Positions 22,817 through 30,046 of a stretch of 30,046 nucleotides of DNA are shown in pieces; within the stretch, counting starts at the first letter, position 1; each line of letters opens with the position of its first letter. The stretch spans positions 1 to 30,046 of the forward strand of contig JAGVUK010000156.1 in the NCBI GenBank assembly GCA_019136335.1. Reading direction: 5' to 3'. This DNA is from Methanomicrobiales archaeon (GTDB lineage Archaea; Halobacteriota; Methanomicrobia; Methanomicrobiales; Methanoculleaceae). The notes beneath the pieces are model-generated. The model was not told where the DNA came from and made no database searches. It worked only from the letters and a program-made list of their open reading frames with translations. A program made the translations under genes and the position numbers.

Positions 22817-22852
22817 GATAGCTCACCCGGAGGGGGAGAAGGCGCGCCAGAC

Positions 22853-22864
22853 GATAAATTTTTC
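22853..22864 (-). promoter_or_regulatory. TATA box of the zinc-ribbon gene
   Basis: Minus-strand gaaaaatttatc in GC-rich DNA, 37-48 bp before the ATG at 22816; predicted start near 22830 would leave a leader that contains the GGTGAG ribosome-binding site. Confidence 0.45.
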
Positions 22865-23117
22865 CACCGGTTCCAAAAAACTGCCTTCACGGATCCCATC
22901 TTAGGCGTTCCCTTCGATGAACCCGAGAGGAAAGATCGGGCGGGAGAGATGTGCCCTTATCGTGGGGATCCAGAGTCGGCCTGAACTCACACGGCGTCCC
23001 GCGAGCACCCCGATAAAGGGCCCGTGCAGCCCCGGCAGGACACCGGCACGACACCGGCACGAAAGCAAACCTTCCTGACCACGACAGTCCAATACCATGC
23101 ACGGATAGGTGGTTGAG
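22865..23117. other. Intergenic region, nothing recognised
   Basis: About 250 bp between the zinc-ribbon promoter and the small basic protein gene. No frame with a ribosome-binding site or recognisable family is visible on either strand; there is a short repeated cggcacgacacc motif at about 23045-23060. Confidence 0.4.
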
Positions 23118-23264
23118 ATGCCGAAGCTGGTACTGATCGATGCGGAGACCGGGACGCGGGTCCGGCACCGGATCCGGAGCATCAAGCAGGCCGTAAAGCA
23201 GCAGGAGTGGTACGAGGCGAAGATCGGGCGGCGTATCCGGATCGAGAAGGTTTTTGACCCGTAA
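23118..23264 (+). CDS. Small basic protein of 48 residues, unknown
   Basis: The frame ATG 23118 to TAA 23262-23264 codes PKLVLIDAETGTRVRHRIRS followed by IKQAVKQQEWYEAKIGRRIR and IEKVFDP. AGGTGG lies 5 bp before the ATG. It is strongly basic (many Arg and Lys) with a beta-hairpin start and an amphipathic helix, a pattern fitting a nucleic-acid-binding or ribosome-associated small protein. I do not know a named family, although it reads as genuinely coding. It stands between two transporter relics. Too short for default gene finding in many pipelines. Confidence 0.6.
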   Translation: MPKLVLIDAETGTRVRHRIRSIKQAVKQQEWYEAKIGRRIRIEKVFDP

Positions 23265-23307
23265 CGCTGCTCCCGGCGGGTCCGCTGAAGGATGAAGGGT
23301 CCACCCC

Positions 23308-23406
23308 TCACCTCAGCCACCCCAGCCTGTAAAAGATCCACCCCACCGCGAGCATCGCGATGACGGTCCAGACGGTCACCAGGAGGCCGGACCCAGAATC
23401 CGGCAT
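23308..23406 (-). pseudogene. Second CorA-type C-terminal remnant or single-helix mini-protein
   Basis: A 32-codon minus-strand frame with ATG at 23406: the core VTVWTVIAMLAVGW is followed by IFYRLGWLR and a stop. It closely matches the second-helix tail of the frameshifted CorA remnant at 22267-22350 and looks like the normal end of a CorA transporter. A TATA-like ctatatacgg lies about 25-35 bp upstream, so the piece could also be expressed as a tiny membrane peptide. Nothing of the rest of the transporter is nearby. Confidence 0.45.
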
Positions 23407-23511
23407 CACCGGGTATACAGTCCCTCCCCGTATATAGCAGGTGGCGATCGGGTGCCGGGAACCCGTGAGCCCGCGAAACGCTGATAGCCCCGTCCAGCGT
23501 ACCTGACGATC

Positions 23512-23919
23512 ATGCGTGATGGAACGGCGGAACCGGTCTCGATCAGGGCGGCCCTTGCGGCTGCCGAGGTCTCGCGCCGGGAGAAGAGGAAGAACCCGGC
23601 AATAGCCGCAGGGCTCTCGCTCGTCTTCAACGGCCTCGGACAGGCCTACAACGGGCAGTTCACAAAAGGTGTCGCGGTGCTGCTCGGAAGCCTCTTCGGC
23701 CTCTTTCTCCTGATTGTGCCGGGCGTGGCGGTCTGGCTCTGGGGTGTCTACGATGCCTGGGCCACGGCCCGGCGGATGAACGAGGGCCTCGTCCCCTACC
23801 GGGAGACGAGCACGCTCACGATCGTCGCATTCCTGGCCGTCTGGGCGGCGACGATTGTTGTGCTCTCGTTAGCGTCGGCGATGCTGCTCGTCGCGATGGG
23901 ACTGCAGGGTATGGTGTAG
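23512..23919 (+). CDS. TM2-domain-like membrane protein
   Basis: A 135-residue membrane protein. After a charged N-terminus (RREKRKNP) it carries the pattern NPAIAAGLSLVFNGLGQAYN and GQFTKGVAVLLGSLFGLFLL, similar to TM2/DUF5683 proteins with a GLGQxYNGQ turn between two helices. VWLWGVYDAWATARRMNE and a third hydrophobic helix at the C-terminus follow. Function unknown. No clear promoter or ribosome-binding site is seen for ATG 23512. It is convergent with the lipoprotein gene after 38 bp. Confidence 0.75.
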   Translation: MRDGTAEPVSIRAALAAAEVSRREKRKNPAIAAGLSLVFNGLGQAYNGQFTKGVAVLLGSLFGLFLLIVPGVAVWLWGVYDAWATARRMNEGLVPYRETSTLTIVAFLAVWAATIVVLSLASAMLLVAMGLQGMV

Positions 23920-23957
23920 CCCGCCTCCCCATCCGGGATACCCATACCTCCCATCAT

Positions 23958-24626
23958 CTATAACCTCCAGGCCGGATTTCTGTCATATTTCCTGAAATTG
24001 TAGTAGTCGCGCCCATACCGGTTCTTCAGGCCGACGATATCAGCGACGACGACCGCACACGAATCAACTACGGACTCCGGCACCTGATATACAATATATC
24101 CCTCATACTTTCCGTTCCGGTCCACCCACACGTTCCCGCGATAAACCTCCCCGATATTCGTCAGGTGGTCCGCCTCGGCGGGTACCGGATAGTAGGTTCT
24201 GCCGTTGCCTACCAGGCTGAACTGTTGTGCCGGCGGCGCATAGATGGTGGTCTGGTAGCCGTCTCCCCGGTGTCCGCGGTGAGTGACCACAACGTGAACG
24301 AAGAGGTAGCGCCATCCCTGGGGCGCAGTGATTCTGATAGGCTCCCCCGCAGGCTCGTACCCGCCGCGGTCGGTGGATGAGACAACCTTCAGAGATATCT
24401 CGTTCTCCTCGTTTGCGTCCCGGAACATCACGATCTCCCCGAGGGGCAGTGAACCATCGTCTTCTTCGGGGGGCAGGGGGTCACGGTAGTCGGTGATCAG
24501 TGCAGGCGGCGCCGCCGCGGTCGTGGGGTGTACTTCGTAGTTGTACGATGAGCGGGGTGCTGCTGTGCATCCAGTAACGAGTATCGCGGCCACGAGGAGC
24601 GTTATAATCAGAAACGGCCTTCCCAT
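23958..24626 (-). CDS. Lipoprotein with a DUF4352-like beta domain
   Basis: A 222-residue lipoprotein. The start ATG 24626 gives a hydrophobic signal ending in the lipobox VTGC (Cys20); the longer open frame upstream has no protein character. A proline- and threonine-rich spacer is followed by a beta-rich domain from about residue 65: ISLKVVSSTDRGGY, GWRYLFVHVVVTHRGHRGDG, QQFSLVGNGRTYYPV, NVWVDRNGKYEGYIVYQVPE and AVVVADIVGLKNRYGRDYYN. The order matches DUF4352-type extracellular domains. It is a surface protein of unknown role. The message may be nearly leaderless (TATA-like ccttatcc about 25 bp upstream). Confidence 0.72.
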   Translation of the reverse strand: MGRPFLIITLLVAAILVTGCTAAPRSSYNYEVHPTTAAAPPALITDYRDPLPPEEDDGSLPLGEIVMFRDANEENEISLKVVSSTDRGGYEPAGEPIRITAPQGWRYLFVHVVVTHRGHRGDGYQTTIYAPPAQQFSLVGNGRTYYPVPAEADHLTNIGEVYRGNVWVDRNGKYEGYIVYQVPESVVDSCAVVVADIVGLKNRYGRDYYNFRKYDRNPAWRL

Positions 24627-25044
24627 ACAATCTAACATCTCTAACGAGAGGGATAAGGGTTCTGATTTCACCCCACCTCCCCGGATAATCCGGAACGGTC
24701 GCGCCCGTCGACCGGTGCGAGGAAGGCTTGCGTTTGGGGAACCTCCGGGATCAACAGGCACCCTTCGCACGCATTCGAGTGGACCGGTGCACGGTCCTCC
24801 CATGACACACGAAGCGAGGCCGGGGATGGGCCACCGGTTTGAACCGGTGGTAGCCGGCATCCTCCTGCGCACGGGGCTATATCTCCCCGGGCTCCGGTGC
24901 CGCTCCGTCTCACACCGGTGAGACCGGGATGGGTCTCCCCGCCCGGAGCCCGCTATCATCCCGATATACCCCCGAGCGCCAAACCTGCAGACTTGTTAGC
25001 ACAATCAGAAACATTCATATCACAAAATCGATAACAGAAAACGG
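24627..25044. other. Intergenic region with several inverted repeats
   Basis: 418 bp between divergent genes with no supported gene. It holds GGACCG...CGGTCC (24781-24797), a nearly perfect palindrome CCACCGGTT-TG-AACCGGTGG (24831-24850) and GAGACC...GGTCTC (about 24921-24937). A TATA-like attcatatc at 25013-25021 lies about 25 bp before the ABC-operon start. Confidence 0.5.
24831..24850. promoter_or_regulatory. 20-bp palindrome, possible operator
   Basis: Two 9-bp arms (24831-24839 and 24842-24850) match exactly around TG. It lies about 195 bp upstream of the metal/cobalamin uptake operon and about 205 bp upstream of the lipoprotein gene, so regulation of either is uncertain. Confidence 0.3.
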
Positions 25045-25563
25045 ATGATACCCCTCCCGGCAAACCGCCTCCTCTGCATCGCCCTGCTGATCATGGTTGT
25101 CCCGGTCGCCGCATCCGGGACCGCGGTCACCCGGGCGCTCTCCACCGCCGAACCCGGGGCGGGCGAAACCTTCACCGTCTCGCTCTCGATCGAGGGCATG
25201 GCCCTCGGCGGGGTGGTCGAGACCCTGCCGGCCGGCTACGCCTTCGCGGGGACCGACCTCCCGGACGACCGGGTCCTCGTCCGGGAACAGAAGATCGCGT
25301 TTGCGGTGATGAACGATACCCGGATCACCTACTCGGTCCGGGCCCCCGCCTCCGGGAGCGGGGATATCACCGGCCGGTGGGAAGACTTCATCGGCGGAAC
25401 GGACGGCGCCGTCGCCGCGTCGCACGTCGCTGTTGATGGCATCGAGACGGCGGCGGCGAGCGGCGGAGCGGACCCGGCCGTCCGGGAGGCCGGGTCGCCG
25501 TTTGCAGTCCTCGCGGCGGTTGCCGGCATCCTCCTTGCGGCATACCGGGGTGGTCGGCGATGA
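25045..25563 (+). CDS. Membrane-anchored surface protein at the head of the ABC uptake operon
   Basis: A 172-residue exported protein. It has a signal peptide (cleavage near AAS-GT), a beta-sandwich domain of about 100 residues (ETFTVSLSIEGMALGGVVET, LPAGYAFAGTDLP, NDTRITYSVRAPASGSGDIT) like those repeated in methanogen surface proteins, an Ala/Gly linker, and a C-terminal hydrophobic helix with a basic end (SPFAVLAAVAGILLAAYRGG) resembling an archaeosortase-type sorting tail. Its stop overlaps the start of the substrate-binding protein gene (ATGA), so it belongs to the uptake operon. A role as an accessory ligand receptor is inference. Confidence 0.75.
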   Translation: MIPLPANRLLCIALLIMVVPVAASGTAVTRALSTAEPGAGETFTVSLSIEGMALGGVVETLPAGYAFAGTDLPDDRVLVREQKIAFAVMNDTRITYSVRAPASGSGDITGRWEDFIGGTDGAVAASHVAVDGIETAAASGGADPAVREAGSPFAVLAAVAGILLAAYRGGRR

Positions 25564-26753
25564 ACCGCCACCTCCTCCTCGCCGTCGCGCTCCTCCTCAT
25601 CGCGGCAACGGCCTCTGCCGCCGGCATCCCCGGCGACGCTGACGGTAACGGGGTCCTCGACCAGCCTGAGTACACGGCCGCGGTCCTCACCTACCTCGTC
25701 GGCGAAGGAGACCTCACCCGGACCGATATCCAGGATGCCACATGGGTCCTCGCCCGCTGGGACGGACGCCCCCTCGAGGTCACCGACTCCTCAGGGCAGA
25801 CCCTGACCCTGTCCCGCCCCCTGCGCCGGGTGGTGACCTTCACCGGCGAGTCCCTGGAGACGCTCCGGTCGCTCGGGTTCGATATGGAGAAGGTCGTCGC
25901 CGTCGACAAGTACAGCCACGCAAAGAGCGCCTTCTTCCCCGGGTTCCAGGAGAAGGCGAACGTCGGTTCGATCTGGTCCCCGGACATGGAACGGGTCCTC
26001 ACCCTCAGGCCGGACGCGGTCTTCCTCTACGCGACGATCAGCACCGCGGCCTGCGACGAGATCCAGCAGAAACTGGAGGCGAGCAGCCCCGGCACCCGGG
26101 TCTTCCGGTTCGACTGCTTCAAACCCGCCACGTATCCCGGGGAGATCCGCGCGATCGCGGCGGCGACCGGGTGCGAAGACCGCGGCGATGAGTTCGTCGG
26201 CTTCTACGAATCGGTCATGGACGGGATCAGAGCCGGCACGGCCGACGTCCCTGAAGACGGGAAGACCCGGGTCTACTTCGAGTACTGGACCGATTACAAG
26301 ACCTTTGCATCCGGTTCAGGCTACAACGAGAAGCTGGAGATCGCCGGGGGATACAACCCCTTCGCCGGTGAATCCGCCGAATATCCCGAGGTCGACCCCG
26401 AGGCGGTCATCGTCAGCAACCCTGAGGTCGTGGTCAAACTCACCGGCCAGAAGCTGGCGGCCGGCGGGTATGCGGGACACGACATCGCGGCGCTCGAGGC
26501 GACCAGGTCGGCCATCCTCAAGCGGCCCGGGTGGACACGGCTCGCCGCGGTAGCGGACGACCGGGTCCACGTCGTCCACTCGGATATCCTTGGCGGCGCC
26601 CAGCACTTCATCGGGACGGCCTACCTCGCGAAGTGGTTCTACCCGGAGCGGTTCGCCGGCCTCGACCCGAACGCCATCCACCAGCGCTACCTCACCGAGT
26701 TCCAGGGGCTTGACTTCAACCTCGCGTCTGAGGGCGCGTTCGTCTACCCCTGA
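25560..26753 (+). CDS. Iron/cobalamin-type ABC transporter substrate-binding protein with EF-hand loop
   Basis: A 397-residue exported binding protein of the FecB/BtuF family. After a signal peptide (to about Ala21) comes a calcium-binding loop of dockerin or EF-hand type, D26-A-D28-G-N30-G-V-L-D34-Q-P-E37, and a short helical region. The binding domain starts near residue 75 (VTDSSGQTLTLSRPLRRVVT) and includes WSPDMERVLTLRPDAVFLYA and VSNPEVVVKLTG. The two-lobe layout is of the type that binds iron-siderophore, haem or cobalamin; the ligand cannot be fixed from sequence. It is coupled to the surface-protein gene upstream by a 4-bp overlap and precedes the permease by 14 bp. Confidence 0.9.
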   Translation: MNRHLLLAVALLLIAATASAAGIPGDADGNGVLDQPEYTAAVLTYLVGEGDLTRTDIQDATWVLARWDGRPLEVTDSSGQTLTLSRPLRRVVTFTGESLETLRSLGFDMEKVVAVDKYSHAKSAFFPGFQEKANVGSIWSPDMERVLTLRPDAVFLYATISTAACDEIQQKLEASSPGTRVFRFDCFKPATYPGEIRAIAAATGCEDRGDEFVGFYESVMDGIRAGTADVPEDGKTRVYFEYWTDYKTFASGSGYNEKLEIAGGYNPFAGESAEYPEVDPEAVIVSNPEVVVKLTGQKLAAGGYAGHDIAALEATRSAILKRPGWTRLAAVADDRVHVVHSDILGGAQHFIGTAYLAKWFYPERFAGLDPNAIHQRYLTEFQGLDFNLASEGAFVYP

Positions 26754-26767
26754 CCGGGAAGGTACCC

Positions 26768-27820
26768 ATGGAAGAGATCGTCGCCCTGCGTGAAGGCTAC
26801 TCCCGGATCAGGAAGACCCGGGCGGCCTTCATCGGCGGGCTCCTTGTCCTGCTCGTCATTCTCATAGGGGTCGCGGTCACCCTCGGGTCGGCGGGGTTCA
26901 CCGTGGGCGAGTCCTACCTCGCCATCCTCGCCGGCCTCTTCCCCGGGACCTTCACCGCCCCCGAGATGGCTGACGTCATCGTCTGGGACTACCGGCTCCA
27001 CCGGGTCCTCTTCGCGGTCGCGGCAGGGTTCGGGCTTGCGGTGGCGGGAGCGGTGATGCAGGGGATCCTCCGAAACCCGCTCGCAAGCCCCTTCACCCTC
27101 GGGATCTCCTCGGCCGCCGCCACCGGGGCATCGGTCGCCATCGTCCTCGGCGCCGGGTTCGTCGGTGGGGAGTACCTCATCATCGCAAACGCCTTCCTCT
27201 TCGCCCTGCTTGCATCGGTTGCCATCTACGGCATGGCCCGCTACCGGGGCGTCAGTTCTGAGACGATGATCCTTGCCGGTATTGCCCTCATGTACCTCTT
27301 CTCTGCAGTGACATCGCTCCTCCAGTACGTCGGGACCGCCGAAGAACTCCAGGCGGTGGTCTTCTGGATGTTCGGATCGGTGGGCAAATCCACCTGGCCG
27401 AAACTCGGGATCGTGACCCTCGTCCTCGCCTGCACCATCCCCTACCTCGTCTACCGGGCCTGGGACCTCAACGCCCTCGCCGAGGGTGACGAGGTGGCGG
27501 CCGGCCTCGGGGTGCCCGTGGAGCGGTCGATGATGGTCTTCATGATGGTCGCCTCCCTGCTCACCGCAGTGATCATCTGTTTCACCGGCACCATCGGCTT
27601 TGTCGGGCTCGTGGCCCCGCACATCACCCGGATGGCCATCGGCAGCGACTACCGGACCCTCATCCCGGCGTCGGGGCTCGTGGGGGCCGTCCTCCTCCTT
27701 GCCGCCGACAGCGTCGGGAGGAGCATCCTTGCGCCGCAGGTCCTGCCGGTCGGGATCGTGACCGCGTTCCTCGGGGTGCCGTTCTTCATCTACCTCTTCA
27801 TGCACCGGAGGAATGCCTGA
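26768..27820 (+). CDS. FecCD/BtuC-family ABC permease
   Basis: A 350-residue integral membrane permease of the FecCD/BtuC type, with about ten hydrophobic helices. Family motifs are visible: DYRLHRVLFAVAAGFGLAVA, GAVMQGILRNPLASPFTLGI, the coupling-region GTIGFVGLVAPHITRM, and GLVGAVLLLAADSVGR near the end. It forms the membrane channel of the importer with the binding protein upstream and the ATPase downstream. Its stop overlaps the ATPase start. The start ATG 26768 follows GGGAAGG, a usable ribosome-binding site. Confidence 0.95.
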   Translation: MEEIVALREGYSRIRKTRAAFIGGLLVLLVILIGVAVTLGSAGFTVGESYLAILAGLFPGTFTAPEMADVIVWDYRLHRVLFAVAAGFGLAVAGAVMQGILRNPLASPFTLGISSAAATGASVAIVLGAGFVGGEYLIIANAFLFALLASVAIYGMARYRGVSSETMILAGIALMYLFSAVTSLLQYVGTAEELQAVVFWMFGSVGKSTWPKLGIVTLVLACTIPYLVYRAWDLNALAEGDEVAAGLGVPVERSMMVFMMVASLLTAVIICFTGTIGFVGLVAPHITRMAIGSDYRTLIPASGLVGAVLLLAADSVGRSILAPQVLPVGIVTAFLGVPFFIYLFMHRRNA

Positions 27821-28608
27821 TGGCGCTGCTCTCGGTCGAAGACCTCTCGTTCGCCTACCGGGACCGGGAGATCCTCTCCCGCATCTCGTTCCCGGTGGAT
27901 GCGGGGGAGGTTCTCGGGCTCGTCGGGCCGAACGGGTGCGGGAAGACGACGCTTATTAGGTGCGTCGACGGCATGCTCGCCCCAAAATGCGGCAGGGTGC
28001 TGCTTCACGGGCAGGATCTCCGGGGGATGCACCGCCGCGAGGTTGCCCGGGCGATGGCCTACGTCCCGCAGTCGACCGGGAACCGGACCGCGTCGACGGT
28101 CTTTGAGACGGTCCTGATGGGGCGGCGGCCCTACCTGAACTGGACGGTGAGCCCCGCCGATGAGGAGAAGGTGGTCGAGGCCCTCGACCTCCTGGATCTC
28201 GGGGGGCTCGCGTTCCGGAAGGTCGGCGAGCTCTCCGGCGGGGAGCGCCAGCGAGTGATGATCGCCCGGGCGCTCGTCCAGGAGACCGGGGTGGTCCTCC
28301 TGGATGAGCCGACGAGCAACCTGGACGTCCGCCACCAGATGGCGGTCATGGAGGTCCTCAGCGGGCTTGCCGAGGAGAGGGGGCTTGCGGTCGTCATCGC
28401 GCTCCACGACCTCAACCTCGCGGCCACCTACTGCCGCCGCCTCCTGGTTCTCGCAAAAGGATCGATCTACGGCCACGGGACGCCGGAGGAGGTCCTCACC
28501 CCGGAGATGCTTGGAAGCGTTTACGGGATCGAGGCGGTGGTGAAGCGGGACCTCCCGGCACCCTACGTGGTCCCGGTCAGGCCGGGACAACTGCAGGAGG
28601 GGGTGTAA
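27820..28608 (+). CDS. FecE/BtuD-family ABC ATPase
   Basis: A 262-residue cytosolic ATPase with every motif intact: Walker A GPNGCGKT (36-43), Q-loop YVPQ (81-84), signature LSGGERQRV (138-146), Walker B VVLLDEP (158-164) and switch His196. It energises the FecCD-type permease and is the last gene of the operon. Its substrate is that of the binding protein, an iron chelate, haem or cobalamin. It ends 6 bp before the convergent DUF3303-type gene. Its intact motifs contrast with the degenerate ATPase at 1728-2447. Confidence 0.95.
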   Translation: MALLSVEDLSFAYRDREILSRISFPVDAGEVLGLVGPNGCGKTTLIRCVDGMLAPKCGRVLLHGQDLRGMHRREVARAMAYVPQSTGNRTASTVFETVLMGRRPYLNWTVSPADEEKVVEALDLLDLGGLAFRKVGELSGGERQRVMIARALVQETGVVLLDEPTSNLDVRHQMAVMEVLSGLAEERGLAVVIALHDLNLAATYCRRLLVLAKGSIYGHGTPEEVLTPEMLGSVYGIEAVVKRDLPAPYVVPVRPGQLQEGV

Positions 28609-28614
28609 CGACCC

Positions 28615-28875
28615 CTATCTCTTGAGCAGTCTCAGCGCCTCTTTAGCTTCCATCACCGGGTGCATCTCTTTGTAGCCGAGGTCGTCCCAGGGGTGGCTGA
28701 GCATCAGGAGGGCCGCCGGGTCGTCTATCTCGATCAAGCGGAAGACCGCGTTGCCGGCGAGATCGACCCACTCGTTGATCAACTTCGCGCCGTCCGGGAT
28801 CTTCTCGGCGGCCCGCGCTTCCATGACCTCGCCCGTCTTTCCGGGCTCCCAGGTAAAGATATTCATAAACAGCAT
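28615..28875 (-). CDS. DUF3303-type small protein
   Basis: An 86-residue single-domain protein of ferredoxin-like dimeric alpha-beta barrel type, close to DUF3303: MNIFTWEPGKTGEVMEARAA near the N-terminus, NEWVDLAGNAVFRLIEIDDP in the middle and a final helical stretch (EMHPVMEAKEALRLLKR). Function unknown; related folds include small monooxygenases and YCII-like proteins. GAGGT lies 7 bp before ATG 28875. A TATA-like element (minus strand gatttatatg, about 28949-28958) overlaps the end of the ClC gene, so it probably has its own promoter. Confidence 0.8.
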   Translation of the reverse strand: MLFMNIFTWEPGKTGEVMEARAAEKIPDGAKLINEWVDLAGNAVFRLIEIDDPAALLMLSHPWDDLGYKEMHPVMEAKEALRLLKR

Positions 28876-28956
28876 CTTTCCAACCTCTCGTTCTCACGCC
28901 GCACACCGGCCATGCCGGGGCGGACTGTCGGCGTCATCAACTCCCGGGCATATAAA

Positions 28957-30046
28957 TCAGGTGCCCCTCCTCTCTTTTGCGGCGGCACCAAGCAGCATGG
29001 CGGTGACGGCGGAGATCACGAGGAGTACGATCATGTTCTGGTCGGCCGTGCCCACGACCACGACGAGAAGGATGGCGGTCAGGGGTGCCCCGAGCGCCAG
29101 GGCGATGGCGGCGACCTCGATGCAGAGCACGAAGATAGAGACCGGTATGCCCGGAAAGAGCAGGTTCAGGGCGAGCCCTACAAGCGTGGACGAGAAGATG
29201 ACGGGAAAGATCGGGCCGCCGAGATACCCGCTCTTAAACGAGAGCGCAAGCAGGAGGATCTTCAGGATTGCCATGAAAAGAAGCATCCCAACCCCGAACC
29301 GGGCTGGGTCGGCGAGGATCCCGCGGATCTGCCCCTCCCCGGAGAAGAGCAACTCCGGGATGAAGTAGCCGATGCACGCGATGACCACCCCCGCGGCGAG
29401 GACCCTGAGGATGACCGCATCCCCAAACACCCTCTCCATGACCGATCCAGTGGCCTGCATGGAGAGCCCCATAAAGACCGCGAGCAGCGCCCCGAGGATG
29501 CCGAGGGCGACCGCGTAGAGGATGTAGGCGAGGTTCAGTTCACCGATCGGCTCAAACGGGATGCTCCGGGCGAACGAGGGGAGCCCGAGGAACAGGTAGA
29601 AGAGGTAGCCGATGGTGCCGGCGAGCAGGTTCCAGGTGAGGAATTTCAGGGCGTTCCTGCTCCCGCCGACCTGGAACTCGGTGGCGAATATCCCCGTGAA
29701 GAGGACGTTGCCGATGATGCCGTTGAAGGCTGAGGCAAGGGCCGCGACGTCAAACCCGAGTGCGGCGTCCGGGGAGCCGATCTTCAGCCGATCCCGGGTG
29801 TAAGACGATATGTAACCGATGAGGACGGTGATGACCCCTTCGGGGCCGACGCTTGCCCCGGAGAGGAGCGAGAAGAGCGACGAGAGGAAGGCGCCGGGGA
29901 AGGTCCTGTAGTCGGGTTTCTCCCCGCCTCCCTTGAGCGACTCCGTGAACCCGCCGTGGATCACGGTCGGTGCGCGGAGGTATCTCCGGCAGAGGCCGAC
30001 GAGGAGCGAGAACGCGAGGACACCGACCGGGATCGCCCAGCGGGGT
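28957..30046 (-). CDS. ClC-family chloride channel or antiporter, 5' end outside the window
   Basis: The frame stays open to the window edge, so the first part is missing; at least 362 residues are present. It is a polytopic ClC protein. The gating-glutamate segment appears as GASVGPEGVITVLIG, where other members have GREGP, and the C-terminal anion-path motif as SGYLGGPIFPVIF. It has about ten helices in the visible part. The Gly-Pro-Glu-Gly version is known in prokaryotic members. Whether it is a channel or a chloride/proton exchanger cannot be decided. No C-terminal CBS domain is present; the protein ends shortly after the last helix. Confidence 0.9.
   Translation of the reverse strand, partial: PRWAIPVGVLAFSLLVGLCRRYLRAPTVIHGGFTESLKGGGEKPDYRTFPGAFLSSLFSLLSGASVGPEGVITVLIGYISSYTRDRLKIGSPDAALGFDVAALASAFNGIIGNVLFTGIFATEFQVGGSRNALKFLTWNLLAGTIGYLFYLFLGLPSFARSIPFEPIGELNLAYILYAVALGILGALLAVFMGLSMQATGSVMERVFGDAVILRVLAAGVVIACIGYFIPELLFSGEGQIRGILADPARFGVGMLLFMAILKILLLALSFKSGYLGGPIFPVIFSSTLVGLALNLLFPGIPVSIFVLCIEVAAIALALGAPLTAILLVVVVGTADQNMIVLLVISAVTAMLLGAAAKERRGT

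Noticed and set aside
22372..22818. Plus-strand frame of 148 codons over the CorA relic
   Set aside because: Antisense of CorA-like helix sequence and of the zinc-ribbon frame; no recognisable protein or ribosome-binding site.
24627..24959. Upstream extension of the lipoprotein frame by 111 codons
   Set aside because: The extra part is Arg/Pro/Ser-rich without protein character, while ATG 24626 gives a perfect lipoprotein signal.
26744..27805. Minus-strand frame of 353 codons, Glu/Asp/His-rich
   Set aside because: Exact antisense of the FecCD permease; composition is typical of a shadow frame.

Overview
The window comes from a GC-rich methanogenic archaeon, most likely of the Methanomicrobiales and close to Methanoculleus. 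The evidence is a block of methanogenesis marker genes (mmp3, 5, 6, 7, 15, 17) with atwA, together with archaeal-type promoters, a type II methionine aminopeptidase, a ribose-1,5-bisphosphate isomerase and several secreted or lipoprotein genes typical of that group. The taxon is inferred from gene content and protein style, not from a search.

Left part (1-5.9 kb): a DUF4013 membrane protein carrying a perfect 45-bp in-frame tandem duplication; a rhodanese lipoprotein; an orphan ABC-type ATPase in which nearly every catalytic motif is replaced; a DUF1614 membrane protein; and a glutamine-hydrolysing asparagine synthase broken by a deletion plus frameshift. A CxxC carboxymuconolactone-decarboxylase-family protein lies at 5452-5904.

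Core (5.9-13.6 kb): a compact minus-strand operon, read from 13634 downwards: P-type-ATPase-like HAD protein, atwA, mmp3, mmp6, mmp5, mmp15, mmp17, mmp7, with the CxxC protein 2 bp further on. Neighbouring marker genes abut, overlap by 4 bp or are a few bases apart. AtwA, Mmp3, Mmp7 and Mmp17 belong to the ATP-dependent machinery that activates methyl-coenzyme M reductase. Mmp5, Mmp6 and Mmp15 are conserved companions of less certain role. The ribose-1,5-bisphosphate isomerase is divergent from the HAD gene over only 43 bp.

Middle (14.6-20.9 kb): a secreted four-cysteine protein, a short remnant of a lost gene, then a minus-strand series of two M24 metallopeptidases (Xaa-Pro dipeptidase-like and methionine aminopeptidase), an AAA ATPase and a PhnP-like metallo-hydrolase. 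A divergent pair encodes a small two-helix membrane protein and a winged-helix regulator. A tRNA-Asn(GTT) follows, with a degenerate second copy of its 3' end about 57 bp downstream.

Right part (21-30 kb), accessory in character: a secreted Pro/Gln/Ser repeat protein with two nearly identical 65-residue modules and 30-bp minisatellite linkers; a small zinc-ribbon gene; two decayed tails of CorA-type transporters; a 48-residue basic protein; a TM2-like membrane protein; a lipoprotein; a four-gene iron/cobalamin-type ABC uptake operon beginning with a membrane-anchored surface protein; a DUF3303-type protein; and a ClC-family chloride channel cut by the window edge.

I found no CRISPR array, insertion sequence or complete phage. 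The least explained items are the repeat protein, the motif-less ABC ATPase, the CxxC protein attached to the MCR-activation operon, and the cluster of gene relics around 20.8-23.5 kb.
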